The notes: generated by a model not told the origin, from the letters alone. A stretch of 64,000 bases of DNA from JAKVAV01 sp964651785 (GCA_964651785.1 CAZYWJ010000001.1:62001-126000), one strand, 5' to 3'. Counted from the first letter of the stretch, positions 1-9,284 are shown. Translations and numbers: made by a program.

Positions 1-2360
1 ACAATTCGGCCTACGGAATCGAATATTTTCAAATCAGCACGCCCTTGCCCGTTCCATTCTACTCGAAACTCATTTTTAGTCGGATTGGGATAAACTCTTG
101 TATTTAACGCGGGTAAAATGTTTTCTACTCCCAAAGTCGAAACCAAACGCACATTATCAATGAGTAAATTGTTTCCCCGACGATTAATCGTAACAAAACT
201 GAAAAAAATGGGAGAGTCATCCGTTAAATTCATATCAAGACTGACGGTCTTCCAGTCGTCAACGGTTTCCGGCAAACCGTCCGTTTCAGAAATATTATTC
301 GTCCATAAATCAACGCCTCCCTGTCTGAAAAGCTCTTCACTCATGTATTCATCCTCACAATTTCTATTAATAAAGACTACGAGCGTATCCATTGTAAAAT
401 CATTACTGCTGCGTTTGCGATAGAAATAGTCGAAAACAATCGCATTCGTATTATCGGGTATGTTTTCGATAACGGGGCTTATCAAATGATCATCCTGACT
501 AAAAACCCCAAAATACTCATCGTGATTCATATGAGCTGTCAAACCTTGGCTTCCGTCAATTTGCAGCACTTCCAACGTATCCCACGTGAGTGAAGCATCA
601 GGATTGTAGACAGTCCATTTTTCATCGTTTATCCCTTCTGAAAAATCTTCAGTAAAGGCTCCTTGTTCATCCCAATCGTACTTCGGTATCTCCGTGAATC
701 GGAAAACATTGTGATTATTTAATACGTCATATTCGCCATCCAACGGAGCGATTCTCGCATGAAATTCTCTCATTCCGGTGCCTGAGAAAAGGATTTCGCC
801 GAGTTCAATTATTTCGCTTTGGCCGGGCTCCAATTCTATATCAATTGTCACAGATGTTTCTTCCGTTTCGCCGGCAATAGAACTAAAAACTTCAAAACTA
901 ACTATGGTTTCAATCCCGTTGTTTCTCACCTCAACGCTCGGAGTCAAGCTTCCATCTGAACACGTGACTTCAGAATTCGGATTAACAATTCTCACCAGCT
1001 CAATATCGGAATTGAGTTCTGCAGGCGGAGAAGGGGTATAGGTTTCAGATAGTAAATCATAGGCATTTTTTACGTTGATGAATCCCATCCCGTAAGTATT
1101 GTCTTCTCCGGGCTCTCCCAAATCGATGGCGCTATTGTAAAGCGCCAAAAGAATTTCTTCGCCCGTCACATCGGGAAAAGCTTCTTTCAGAAGCAGAACC
1201 GCACCGCTCACATGAGGAGCCGCCATAGAAGTTCCTTGATAAAAATCATATTCGCCGTTTTCAATGGAAGAGCGAACGTTTACTCCCGGAGCAGTTACTT
1301 CGGGTTTGATGAGTAAACTACCTTCGCCGCCGCAAATGCTCGGACCGCGACTGGAAAAACCTGCGATGGGAAAGTTGCCCAAAGATGAAGTGGCGCCGAC
1401 NNNNNNNNNNNNNNNNNNNNNNNNNNNNNNNNNNNNNNNNNNNNNNNNNNNNNNNNNNNNNNNNNNNNNNNNNNNNNNNNNNNNNNNNNNNNNNNNNNNN
1501 CCATCGGGATTAATGGACCATTCGTAACCGAACATAAAATCGGTGAGAGGCTTTACAAAAGCCAGATTCGACACCACGGGGTCGGTAGCTATGTAATAAG
1601 CACGGGGTGCCACGCCGATGGTATCTGCAGTAGCGGTGTCGAGTCCCAGCATGGTGCCCGTTACATGCGTTCCGTGACTGCTTGATTTATCAATGGGAAC
1701 GGGACTATCGTATCCAAACCATGTGCTGAGTACGGGCATTCTGTTAGCGAGAAATCTGGTTTTGTGAGACGGGTGATCATCCCAAACTCCCGTGTCGTAA
1801 GTCATGGCTATTCTTCCGTGGCCGGTGTAGCCCAAAGCCCACATTTCGGGGGCACCAATTGCTTCAAGCCCCGGCTCTATTCCGCCTTCACTTTTAGTGT
1901 AGCCCTCTGTTTTCTCAGGTTTCGGTACGTAGCCAAAACCATCTCGATTCAGATAAATATATGCGATGTCGTCTCGGTTGGAAAGTTCTGTAATAAGCTC
2001 CGGTCTGGCTTTCAAAGCGATGGTATTGGAAATCCAAAAGGTTTGAATCTCGGCATGCTCAAATCCTGAATTTTGGATAAAATCCAATATCGCCGGCTGA
2101 GTCTCCTGAGCTTTGTTCTTTAGCGCAAGCTCTACCAGAGGTGCTCGCCTCTTTGCAGGAAGTTTTTGTTCATTGAATGTTTCCTTCAAGGCCAATAGAT
2201 CTACTTCATCTTCGAGCATCAGTGCTACGGGGATGAGGTCATTGCTTCCGGCTTCGGCAAGAACATTTATTAAAGGTTGATCTAAGAAGGCGTGCTGTGC
2301 CGAGCCGACCTTGATGATTAACAAGAAGAAAATACAAGCAAGACGTAAAATTTTCATCAT
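1..2360 (-). CDS. S8 (subtilisin-like) serine protease with T9SS C-terminal sorting domain, 3' end cut by window edge
   Basis: Secreted subtilisin-family endopeptidase. Two adjacent ATG codons (2355-2360) begin a signal peptide (MMKILRLACIFFLLIIK, then VGSAQ). The catalytic triad is visible: Asp in YDTGV near residue 188, His in SHGTHVTG near residue 228, and Ser in GTSMAAPHVSGA after the gap. A beta-sandwich region follows, and at the window edge the translation reads VYPNPTKNEFRVEWNGQG, the hallmark of the type A sorting domain recognised by the Bacteroidota type IX secretion system. Only a few tens of residues should be missing at the C-terminus. The 100-N gap at 1401 hides part of the catalytic domain, probably about 90 residues including the oxyanion Asn; the frame happens to be kept. 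Substrate unknown. The family call is firm. Confidence 0.93.
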   Translation of the reverse strand, partial: MMKILRLACIFFLLIIKVGSAQHAFLDQPLINVLAEAGSNDLIPVALMLEDEVDLLALKETFNEQKLPAKRRAPLVELALKNKAQETQPAILDFIQNSGFEHAEIQTFWISNTIALKARPELITELSNRDDIAYIYLNRDGFGYVPKPEKTEGYTKSEGGIEPGLEAIGAPEMWALGYTGHGRIAMTYDTGVWDDHPSHKTRFLANRMPVLSTWFGYDSPVPIDKSSSHGTHVTGTMLGLDTATADTIGVAPRAYYIATDPVVSNLAFVKPLTDFMFGYEWSINPDXXXXXXXXXXXXXXXXXXXXXXXXXXXXXXXXXXVGATSSLGNFPIAGFSSRGPSICGGEGSLLIKPEVTAPGVNVRSSIENGEYDFYQGTSMAAPHVSGAVLLLKEAFPDVTGEEILLALYNSAIDLGEPGEDNTYGMGFINVKNAYDLLSETYTPSPPAELNSDIELVRIVNPNSEVTCSDGSLTPSVEVRNNGIETIVSFEVFSSIAGETEETSVTIDIELEPGQSEIIELGEILFSGTGMREFHARIAPLDGEYDVLNNHNVFRFTEIPKYDWDEQGAFTEDFSEGINDEKWTVYNPDASLTWDTLEVLQIDGSQGLTAHMNHDEYFGVFSQDDHLISPVIENIPDNTNAIVFDYFYRKRSSNDFTMDTLVVFINRNCEDEYMSEELFRQGGVDLWTNNISETDGLPETVDDWKTVSLDMNLTDDSPIFFSFVTINRRGNNLLIDNVRLVSTLGVENILPALNTRVYPNPTKNEFRVEWNGQGRADLKIFDSVGRI
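1401..1500. other. scaffold gap (100 N) inside the S8 protease
   Basis: Exactly 100 N and no repeated flanks, so this is a gap of unknown true length. The flanking protein segments (INPDG and VGATSS) are normally about 90 residues apart in this protease family, so more than 100 bases are probably missing. Confidence 0.97.
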
Positions 2361-2496
2361 GAATTGATTTTTTCGAATTTTCGAAGATAGCCAAAAGTTA
2401 ACGACCTTGAACCTCATATTCTGCCGGCATCTTGGACTCCATAATTGTCGCAGTACCGACATGAACACATAGAATTATTGTCTTTTCTTTGGGGTA

Positions 2497-3699
2497 ATGT
2501 CCGAAAACCGAAAAGTAGCCATTATAGGAAATGGCATTGCCGGTATAACAACCGCGAGACATCTTCGAAAAAATGATTCAAAAGTTGAAATCACCGTCAT
2601 TTCGGCTGAATCNNNNNNNNNNNNNNNNNNNNNNNNNNNNNNNNNNNNNNNNNNNNNNNNNNNNNNNNNNNNNNNNNNNNNNNNNNNNNNNNNNNNNNNN
2701 NNNNNNNNNNNNCTTGACGGAGTTCAAGGACTTGTGAGTTTGCAAGATTTGGAGAACTTGGAAAAACATACGCCTCCGCCCTTATCGGGAAATAAGGAAG
2801 GTATGAAGGCGGTGATTGTAGGCGGTGGCCTGATAGGTGTTGAATTATCGGAAATGTTGCAAACGAGAAATGTACCGGTTACGATGCTGGTGCGCGAGGA
2901 TACCTTCTGGGGAAGTGTTTTGACCCATGACGAAGGCAAGCGAATCGGTGAGCATATCAGATCTCACGGAGTTGATTTGAGATACAATACCGAATTAAAA
3001 GAAATAAAAGGAGAGGGCGGAAAAGTGAAATCCGTCATTACTTCGACGGGTGAGGAAATTTCCTGTGATATCGTTGGAATCACCACAGGCGTGCGGCCCA
3101 ATATCGAGTTTTTGGAATCTACCGGAATTGAAATCGACAAAGGTATTTGTGTAAATGAAAAACTGGAAACGAGTATCGATTCCATTTATGCAGTAGGAGA
3201 TTGTGCTCAGATCAGGATTCCGCGAGAAGGGCGCCGCGGCCTTGAGCCCGTGTGGTATGTGGGTCGTATGATGGGTGAGGTGCTCGGGCAGCGACTGGCT
3301 GGAAAAGTGACTTCCTACTTGCCGGGTCCGTGGTTTAACTCGGCAAAGTTTTACGATATTGAATACATGGTTTATGGCAACGTTCAGCCAAAACCTGATG
3401 AGAATCAATCGCACTTTTTCCATGAGTTGGGCGAGAATAAGTTCATCACGGTTGCTTACCACCCCGACACAGAGCTTTTTCATGGCATAAATTCATTCGG
3501 CATTCGGTTGCGACATGCTTATTTCGATCGGGCCATTCGCGAAAAGCGAAAAGTAGGAGAGGTGATAGCTCATATAGAGCGGGCTAATTTCGATCCTGAA
3601 TTTTACAAGAAGTGGCCGGCAGATTTTAAAAAGGAATTTGAAACCGGCACCGGCATAAAATTGCCAAAATCATTTTTGAAAAAATTGATTTCGTCATGA
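2497..3699 (+). CDS. NAD(P)/FAD-dependent oxidoreductase
   Basis: Flavoprotein of the pyridine nucleotide-disulfide oxidoreductase class 1 fold (rubredoxin or ferredoxin reductase and NirB-like). The N-terminal FAD-binding Rossmann motif GNGIAGITTARHL is at residues 12-24, the central NAD(P)-binding motif is VGGGLIGVELSE, and the second FAD motif is YAVGDCAQIR. No redox-active CxxxxC pair is visible, which fits a reductase passing electrons to a separate iron-sulfur partner rather than a disulfide reductase. The gap at 2613 removes part of the FAD domain (roughly 90 residues expected in relatives). The stop overlaps the ATG of the downstream membrane ferredoxin (ATGA, 3696-3699), so the two are translationally coupled and probably act as an electron-transfer pair. 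Electron donor and acceptor are not deducible from sequence. Confidence 0.9.
   Translation: MSENRKVAIIGNGIAGITTARHLRKNDSKVEITVISAEXXXXXXXXXXXXXXXXXXXXXXXXXXXXXXXXXXLDGVQGLVSLQDLENLEKHTPPPLSGNKEGMKAVIVGGGLIGVELSEMLQTRNVPVTMLVREDTFWGSVLTHDEGKRIGEHIRSHGVDLRYNTELKEIKGEGGKVKSVITSTGEEISCDIVGITTGVRPNIEFLESTGIEIDKGICVNEKLETSIDSIYAVGDCAQIRIPREGRRGLEPVWYVGRMMGEVLGQRLAGKVTSYLPGPWFNSAKFYDIEYMVYGNVQPKPDENQSHFFHELGENKFITVAYHPDTELFHGINSFGIRLRHAYFDRAIREKRKVGEVIAHIERANFDPEFYKKWPADFKKEFETGTGIKLPKSFLKKLISS
2613..2712. other. scaffold gap (100 N) inside the FAD oxidoreductase
   Basis: 100 N with non-repeated flanks. The missing stretch lies between the first Rossmann motif and the segment LDGVQGLVSLQDL, and homologues usually have about 90 residues there. 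Confidence 0.97.
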
Positions 3700-5456
3700 G
3701 GGATAGGTTAATGAAGTCGATTGGAATGGTGCTCTTTATTCTGAGCACTGCAGCCTTTATTGTACTCGCATTTGTGGTTGATATAGATTTTAATGACAGT
3801 GATTTATCTGATTTAATTCAATCAAAACATCAATCACTTGCAAATGAGATTAGCACGCTCGATCCTGCACCACCCGTAGCTATGGTCGGGGTGTTAAGTG
3901 ATACTTTCGATCAGTATGCTCAAAGCATTGAAAAGCAAAAAGGAATATCGGATGAAGCTCTGGCTGATATAGCTGTGGAATTGGAATCAGACCCCGCTAA
4001 TTACAACGAGAAATTTATCGAGAAAAACTTCGATGATTCGTTCATTCAAGATCGATTAAAAGAAAGCACCGGTTGGATGATTGGTCGCACGTGGAACAAC
4101 TATGGCGAATTTGAGAAGAACCTCAAAGAAAAAGTGTCGGATGTAAATCGATCGGTAGTAACTGAATTTGGAATCGGGGCAGATCAATCAGATACACTCA
4201 TCCCTCAGATAATGACCGCAGGTGCCCCCGAGTGGTTGAAAACCGGGTTGATGGCATGGCTGATTTTTGGCTTGGGTGTTTTGGGCGGGATTCTTTATGC
4301 CTTGCCCTTAGCCTACAAGCATAAAGGAATACACAACGATCACATATTTCATCACAAGTCACAGACGAGGCATTATCCTGCTATCATCGTTTTTGTTTGC
4401 TTGGTGGTGTTTTACATCATTCTTTATCAGTTTCCCGCCTACCTTGCTAATCAGGTGGTACTTCTTAAGCCTTTGGCTGAAAAGCTGGCAGGAACGGCTT
4501 CAGATCGCTGGTTTCTCTATGGATTTCTTTACACGATTTCCATGTGTACCATGGGGTTCAGAATGATGTTGAAGTACCGCGGGAATCAATACCAGCAAGT
4601 TCGAACCTTATCGGTATTGTTTTTCCAAGTGGCTTTTGCCTTTACGCTTCCGCAAATTATGACCGCGTTTCAATTGCCGGCCTATGACTTTAAAAGCGCT
4701 TGGCCTTTGGAGTACACCTTTTTCTTTGATTACCGTGTAGATCAATACCTCAACGAAGGAACGCTTGGAGTTTTTCTTTTCGGTTGGGGAATAGTCCTTT
4801 TTGCGATCGGGGTGCCCGTACTCACATATTTCTATGGAAAGCGGTGGTATTGCTCATGGGTGTGCGGATGCGGCGGATTGGCCGAGACGGTGGGAGACCC
4901 ATATCGCCATTTGAGCGACAAAAGCTTGACGGCTTGGCAAATTGAGCGTTGGCTCGTTCATAGTGTTTTAGTTTTTGCGGTTTTTATGACGGCTTGGGTG
5001 GCTTATACTACATTCACGGGAACTTCAGAACTATTGGGGATCAACTCGTATAGCGTGAGAAGTGTCTATGGTTTTGCCATCGGTTTTGTATTTGCGGGAG
5101 CGGTCGGTACCGGGTTTTATCCCGTAATGGGAAACAGGGTGTGGTGCCGTTTCGGATGTCCCTTGGCTGCTTATTTGGGATTGGTTCAGCGGTTCAAATC
5201 AAGATTTAGAATAACCACAAACGGCGGACAATGCATTTCGTGTGGAAACTGCAGCACGTATTGCGAAATGGGGATTGATGTGCGCTGGTACGCCCAGCGC
5301 GGTCAGAACATTGTCAGGTCAAGCTGTGTTGGGTGTGGCGTTTGCAGCGCGGTTTGCCCGCGAGGTGTGCTTAAATTGGAAAACAAAGAGGAAGACGGGC
5401 GGATCAATGACAATCCGATCTTAATAGGCCGCGATGGCGCCTCACTGAACTTGTAA
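3696..5456 (+). CDS. membrane-bound 4Fe-4S ferredoxin, NapH/NosR-like
   Basis: Integral membrane electron-transfer protein of 586 residues. It has one N-terminal membrane helix (about residues 8-30), a charged extracytoplasmic region (30-180), then several membrane helices. Four cysteine clusters follow: CSWVCGC near residue 386, CRFGCP near 484, and two ferredoxin motifs of CxxCxxCxxxC type at about 513 (CISCGNCSTYC) and 544 (CVGCGVCSAVCP). This arrangement is that of NapH, NosR and CcoG-type proteins, which move electrons across or along the membrane. It overlaps the upstream FAD oxidoreductase by 4 bases and is followed 6 bases later by a glycosyltransferase gene. The partner oxidoreductase probably supplies or withdraws electrons; the terminal acceptor is unknown. 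The long periplasmic insert is unlike canonical NapH. Confidence 0.88.
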   Translation: MRDRLMKSIGMVLFILSTAAFIVLAFVVDIDFNDSDLSDLIQSKHQSLANEISTLDPAPPVAMVGVLSDTFDQYAQSIEKQKGISDEALADIAVELESDPANYNEKFIEKNFDDSFIQDRLKESTGWMIGRTWNNYGEFEKNLKEKVSDVNRSVVTEFGIGADQSDTLIPQIMTAGAPEWLKTGLMAWLIFGLGVLGGILYALPLAYKHKGIHNDHIFHHKSQTRHYPAIIVFVCLVVFYIILYQFPAYLANQVVLLKPLAEKLAGTASDRWFLYGFLYTISMCTMGFRMMLKYRGNQYQQVRTLSVLFFQVAFAFTLPQIMTAFQLPAYDFKSAWPLEYTFFFDYRVDQYLNEGTLGVFLFGWGIVLFAIGVPVLTYFYGKRWYCSWVCGCGGLAETVGDPYRHLSDKSLTAWQIERWLVHSVLVFAVFMTAWVAYTTFTGTSELLGINSYSVRSVYGFAIGFVFAGAVGTGFYPVMGNRVWCRFGCPLAAYLGLVQRFKSRFRITTNGGQCISCGNCSTYCEMGIDVRWYAQRGQNIVRSSCVGCGVCSAVCPRGVLKLENKEEDGRINDNPILIGRDGASLNL

Positions 5457-5462
5457 ATTGAA

Positions 5463-5920
5463 TTGGAGCGAATTATTGATGTGATCATTCCCGCTTTTAA
5501 CGAGGAGGAATCGATAGAATTGGTGTTGAGGGATATACCTGCAAGCTTGATCAGGCAAGTGATTGTGGCTAATAATAACAGTAAAGACGCCACCGCCGAA
5601 AGAGCCGCTGCTGCCGGCGCGGTAGTGGTTAATCAACCTGAGCAAGGTTATGGGGCAGCCTGTTTGATGGCTGTCGAAAAATCGATGAGCTCCGAACCAC
5701 CACCCGATATCTTGGTTTTTCTCGATGCAGATTATTCCGATCATCCTGAAGAGATGCCGAAATTGATCGATCCGATTCTGTCGGGTCGCGCCGAATTAGT
5801 TATCGGAAGTCGCGCTTTGGGGAACCGAGAAAAGGGTTCCATGATGCCTCAGCAGGTCTTTGGTAACCGATTGGCTACTTGGCTGATGAGGTTAATGTAT
5901 GGTTCGACCTTTACCGATCT
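5463..5920 (+). CDS. family 2 glycosyltransferase, dolichyl-phosphate-glucose/mannose synthase-like, 3' end in gap
   Basis: GT-A fold glycosyltransferase. The TTG start at 5463 gives MERIIDVIIPAFNEEESI, the standard GT2 opening, and there is no nearer ATG. The metal-binding motif is LDADYSD near residue 91, followed by GSRALGNREKGSMMPQQ, a signature of small bacterial GT2 enzymes that transfer sugars to polyprenyl phosphate. About 153 residues are visible and the usual length is near 230, so the C-terminus lies in the gap at 5921. It sits 6 bases after the membrane ferredoxin, so it is in the same operon. The sequence after the gap belongs to a different GT2 class and should not be joined to it. 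Confidence 0.85.
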
Positions 5921-6020
5921 NNNNNNNNNNNNNNNNNNNNNNNNNNNNNNNNNNNNNNNNNNNNNNNNNNNNNNNNNNNNNNNNNNNNNNNNNNNNNNNN
6001 NNNNNNNNNNNNNNNNNNNN
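5921..6020. other. scaffold gap (100 N) between two glycosyltransferase genes
   Basis: 100 N with non-repeated flanks. The left side is a polyprenyl-phosphate-type GT2 that lacks about 75 C-terminal residues; the right side is a CESA-like GT2 that lacks about 200 N-terminal residues. The true gap is therefore probably several hundred bases. Confidence 0.96.
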
Positions 6021-6942
6021 CAGCTTGCTTACTAAAGTCCAGGCTTTTGCCTTGGATGCGCATTTTACGGTGGAGCAGTCAGGTAGAAATTCGGGGAATC
6101 ACTTCATTAATTTCAACGGTACGGCAGGCGTATGGCGGCGAACGTGCATTGAGGATGCGGGCGGCTGGAGTGCCGATACCCTCACGGAAGATTTAGATTT
6201 GAGCTATCGCGCTCAACTGAAAGGGTGGAAGTTCAAGTTTATTGAAAACCTCGTTTCACCGGCTGAGCTTCCCGCTGAAATGAATGCGCTTAAAAATCAG
6301 CAATATCGCTGGAACAAAGGGGCGGCTGAATGTGCCAAGAAACACTTGAGAACGGTATTCAAGTCCAAGTCCATTTCGTTTGCTACAAAGCTTCACGCAT
6401 TTTTTCATCTTCTCAATTCTTCCATTTTTATCTGGATTGTCATTTGTGCAGTGGCGTCGTTGCCTTTAATACTTCTAAAGAATGAAGTTGTTGGCTATGA
6501 AATGCTCTTCGCTTCAGGTGGTATTCTTTTGTTCAGCTTCTTCGTTTTGGCATTTTTCTACTACACGGCATTTGTGAGTCTCAGTACGGAACCAAAAAGA
6601 AAATTTGTTTGGTTGTACCCTGCCTTTCTCAGCCTTTCTATGGGAATGAGTCTGCACAATGCTCGAGCGGTATTGCTGGGCTATTTCGGAAAGAAAACCC
6701 CTTTTATCCGTACGCCGAAATGGAATTTGGTAGGAAATAGCGGAAGCTTCAAGCAAAAAAAATACATCGATAGGAAAATTCCGCTGATATCTTGGGTAGA
6801 AGGTTTTCTCGGGTTGTATTTTCTGCTGGCGCTTTTTGTAGGAATTCGACTGGGCGAGTGGGGATTTATTCCGCTGCACATTATGCTGGTTTTCGGTTTC
6901 TTCGCCGTCTTTCATTACTCCGTAAAACACGCTCGAGAATAG
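6021..6942 (+). CDS. family 2 glycosyltransferase, cellulose-synthase-like (CESA_CaSu type), 5' end in gap
   Basis: C-terminal 307 residues of a processive-type GT2 enzyme. Visible motifs are NFNGTAGVWRR (acceptor-site region), TLTEDLDLSYRAQLKGWK (the TED catalytic base motif) and QQYRWNKG (the Q(Q/R)xRW motif), followed by several membrane helices. These are diagnostic of cellulose-synthase-like transferases. The N-terminal domain with the first Asp motifs is missing in the gap, and full-length relatives are about 490 residues. The stop is immediately followed by the ATG of the next gene with no spacer, so it belongs to the same operon. Sugar donor and product are unknown. Confidence 0.85.
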
Positions 6943-7936
6943 ATGCCGCGAGGATTAATGAATTCGGGGTTGGCGCTGACTTACCTGTTTGCCATTGGTT
7001 TTGTCTCGCTCACGCCACGCTCGGCTTTCGAATTGCTTTTAATAGCGCTGTTCATCGCATTTTCGATTTGGGTCGTGTTTTTAAAAACGAAGGTGAATAT
7101 GCCGCTGTTGCTTGCGACTGCTCTTCTGGGTCGGCTTATTTTCTTTTTCGGCTTACCCTTTCTAAGTGACGATTTCTACAGGTTCATCTGGGACGGTGAG
7201 CTTTTGCTGAATGGAATTAATCCCATCGGAAATATTCCNNNNNNNNNNNNNNNNNNNNNNNNNNNNNNNNNNNNNNNNNNNNNNNNNNNNNNNNNNNNNN
7301 NNNNNNNNNNNNNNNNNNNNNNNNNNNNNNNNNNNNNNCGTTCCTATTGCCATTGCGATTTTAATCAAACTTAATCCGCTGATTTTAATTCCTTCCATTT
7401 GGAATGAGACGGGTGGACGGAGAGTCGTTTTGATTACCGGAACGCTGGTCCTTATTGGGTTTCTGCCATTTCTAGGTGGCCTTTCCGACTCCTTGCATGG
7501 GTTCGATCTGTTTTTCAGAAGTTTTGAATTTAATGCTTCATTCTATTACCTCTTTTCAGAAATAGGAAAGCAGATAGTGGGATATAATGCTATTGCTATT
7601 CTGGGTCCTGCCATGGCTAGTTTAAGCGCTGCGGGAATAATTGCCATCGGCTATACGCGTATTGAATTCAAAGAAAAAGCCTTGATGGCTTATTTAATTT
7701 TTCTGCTTTTTGCCGCCACCGTCCATCCTTGGTATATCATTCCCTTGGTTTATTTGGCGCTATTGACACGTCGGGAAGCTATTTTAATATGGTCCTTTAC
7801 CGCCTTCTTCTCTTACAGTCACTACTTAGATGTTTTAGAGCCAAAATACAATTGGTTGTTAATGGAGTATGTATTGTTATTTGCAGCGATAGTTTATGAG
7901 TATCGCAGAAAACCCCTTCAGTTATTTCGAGGGTGA
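6943..7936 (+). CDS. GT-C type mannosyltransferase-like integral membrane protein, interrupted by gap
   Basis: Polytopic membrane glycosyltransferase that would use a polyprenyl-phosphate sugar donor. Hydrophobic helices fill most of the sequence, and an early loop carries LSDDFYRFIWDGELLLNGINP, the acidic pair typical of GT-C (GT87/PIG-M-like) enzymes in Bacteroidota. About 98 residues precede the gap and 199 follow it; homologues of about 420-450 residues imply more than 300 missing bases. The apparent frame change across the gap reflects its arbitrary length. It begins directly after the CESA-like GT2, making it the last gene of the redox-glycosyltransferase operon, and its 3' end overlaps the convergent xerD by 19 bases. 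The upstream polyprenyl-type GT2 could plausibly make its lipid-linked donor (inference). Confidence 0.78.
7239..7338. other. scaffold gap (100 N) inside the GT-C gene
   Basis: 100 N with non-repeated flanks. The reading frame differs between the two sides, which shows that 100 is a placeholder length. Confidence 0.96.
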
Positions 7937-8817
7937 TAAAGCAGAACGGTATCGCGCAAATAAGTGCGATCTAAGTGAGTGTATATTTCCGTGGTGGTGA
8001 TGCTTTCGTGCCCCAGCATTTCCTGTACCGCACGCAGGTCAGCTCCGTTTTCTACCAAGTGCGTGGCAAAGCTGTGTCGAAAAGTGTGAGGGCTGATGTT
8101 TTTTTGAATGCCTGCTTTACGCGCAGAATCTTTTACGATGGTAAAGACACTGACACGGCTCAATCCGGATCCACGTTGATTTAAAAAAAGCGTGTCGCTA
8201 TGCTCTTTACGAACGTTCATATGATTGCGAATTTCATCGCGGTAAATCCTGATGAATTTCAGCGCTTCACGACCCACGGGAACCAGTCTCTCTTTATTTC
8301 CCTTTCCAATTACGCGAAAAAATCCTTCATCAAAGTAAATCATGGAAAGCTTTAGATTGACCAATTCACTCACGCGCAAGCCTGATGCATAGAGCGTTTC
8401 CAAGATCGCTCTGTTTCGAGCACCTGATGCTTCGCTCAAATCAATGGCCTCTAAAATTCGGTTGACCTCTTCCTTGCTCAGTGTATCGGGCAGCTTTTGG
8501 GGTAGGCGAGGGGTTTCCAAGAGTTCTGCAGGATTATCTTCACGCAAATCTTCCATAATGAGGTAGCGAAAAAATGCCTTAACTCCGGAGATTAATCTCG
8601 CCTTGCTTCTGGGATTTGGCGTGGCCTTCGCCGAATGATGCACAAAATCGGTCAAGTCGGGATAAGTTACCGACATGGCTTTGACAGGCTTCACTTCCGT
8701 GAAAAAATGGCGCATCCGCGATACGTCGTGTTTGTACGCATCAATGCTGTTTTTGCTTAAGCCCTTTTCAAGCTTGAGGTACGATTCAAATCCTTTTGTG
8801 AGAGATGGCCAATCCAT
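7918..8817 (-). CDS. xerD: site-specific tyrosine recombinase XerD
   Basis: Tyrosine recombinase of 299 residues, the normal XerC/XerD length, that resolves chromosome dimers at dif with its partner and FtsK. The SAM-like core-binding domain covers about residues 5-90. Catalytic residues are visible: Arg148 in SGLRVSELVNL, Lys in the beta-hairpin GKGNKERLVP, His244/Arg247 in HTFRHSFATHL, His270 in MLGHESI, and nucleophile Tyr279 in TEIYTHLD. The domain starts at the first residues and there are no phage genes nearby, so this is the housekeeping recombinase rather than an integrase. Its 3' end overlaps the convergent GT-C gene by 19 bases. Confidence 0.95.
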   Translation of the reverse strand: MDWPSLTKGFESYLKLEKGLSKNSIDAYKHDVSRMRHFFTEVKPVKAMSVTYPDLTDFVHHSAKATPNPRSKARLISGVKAFFRYLIMEDLREDNPAELLETPRLPQKLPDTLSKEEVNRILEAIDLSEASGARNRAILETLYASGLRVSELVNLKLSMIYFDEGFFRVIGKGNKERLVPVGREALKFIRIYRDEIRNHMNVRKEHSDTLFLNQRGSGLSRVSVFTIVKDSARKAGIQKNISPHTFRHSFATHLVENGADLRAVQEMLGHESITTTEIYTHLDRTYLRDTVLLYHPRNN

Positions 8818-8834
8818 GATCGCGGGAACTTCTG

Positions 8835-8842
8835 TAAATTTG
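8835..8842 (+). promoter_or_regulatory. candidate -7 box (TAaaTTTG) for aroQ
   Basis: The Bacteroidota -7 consensus TAnnTTTG lies 22 bases before the TTG start of aroQ. A -33 TTG at the right distance is not clear. Confidence 0.5.
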
Positions 8843-8864
8843 GTTCAATTCAAACGACGTCAGA

Positions 8865-9284
8865 TTGAAAAGAATATTAATTATCAACGGTCCCAATTTG
8901 AATCTTTTGGGAACACGTGAACCGGTGCTGTATGGTAAAGTATCTTTCGAGAAATTTCTCCTAGAATTAAAAGCTGAACATGAGACGGTAGAAATAGCTT
9001 ACAGGCAAGAGAACGGGGAGCATGAATTAATCGAAGCAATCCAGGGTGGAGCTGATTATGATGCGGTAATTCTCAATCCCGCTGCTTTTTCTCATACTTC
9101 ATTGGCTATAGCCGATGCTGTAGCTGGAATTGAAACGCCTGTGATAGAGGTTCACATTTCCAATGTTTTTGCACGCGATGCTAACCGCTATCATTCACAT
9201 GTTAGTAAATATGCCGCGGCTATAATTGTTGGAGCAGGTCTGGATGGTTACCGCATGGCGTTAGGTCAGGCATTGCGCCTCTGA
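8865..9284 (+). CDS. aroQ: type II 3-dehydroquinate dehydratase
   Basis: Shikimate-pathway enzyme converting 3-dehydroquinate to 3-dehydroshikimate, cytosolic dodecamer in the family. At 139 residues it matches the usual length of about 145. Conserved features: N-terminal INGPNLNLLGTREP, catalytic Arg18 and Tyr23 in the flexible loop (TREPVLYG), NPAAFSHTS with the active-site Asn and His, and VHISNVFARD with catalytic His97. The start is TTG at 8865, because no ATG or GTG in frame precedes the conserved INGPN segment and a -7 promoter box ends 22 bases upstream. It is divergent from xerD and its end overlaps the convergent GT2 gene by 19 bases. Confidence 0.95.
   Translation: MKRILIINGPNLNLLGTREPVLYGKVSFEKFLLELKAEHETVEIAYRQENGEHELIEAIQGGADYDAVILNPAAFSHTSLAIADAVAGIETPVIEVHISNVFARDANRYHSHVSKYAAAIIVGAGLDGYRMALGQALRL

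Noticed and set aside
7918..8817. Phage integrase interpretation of the tyrosine recombinase.
   Set aside because: The length and motifs fit XerD, there are no phage genes or att-like repeats beside it, and the neighbours are housekeeping genes.
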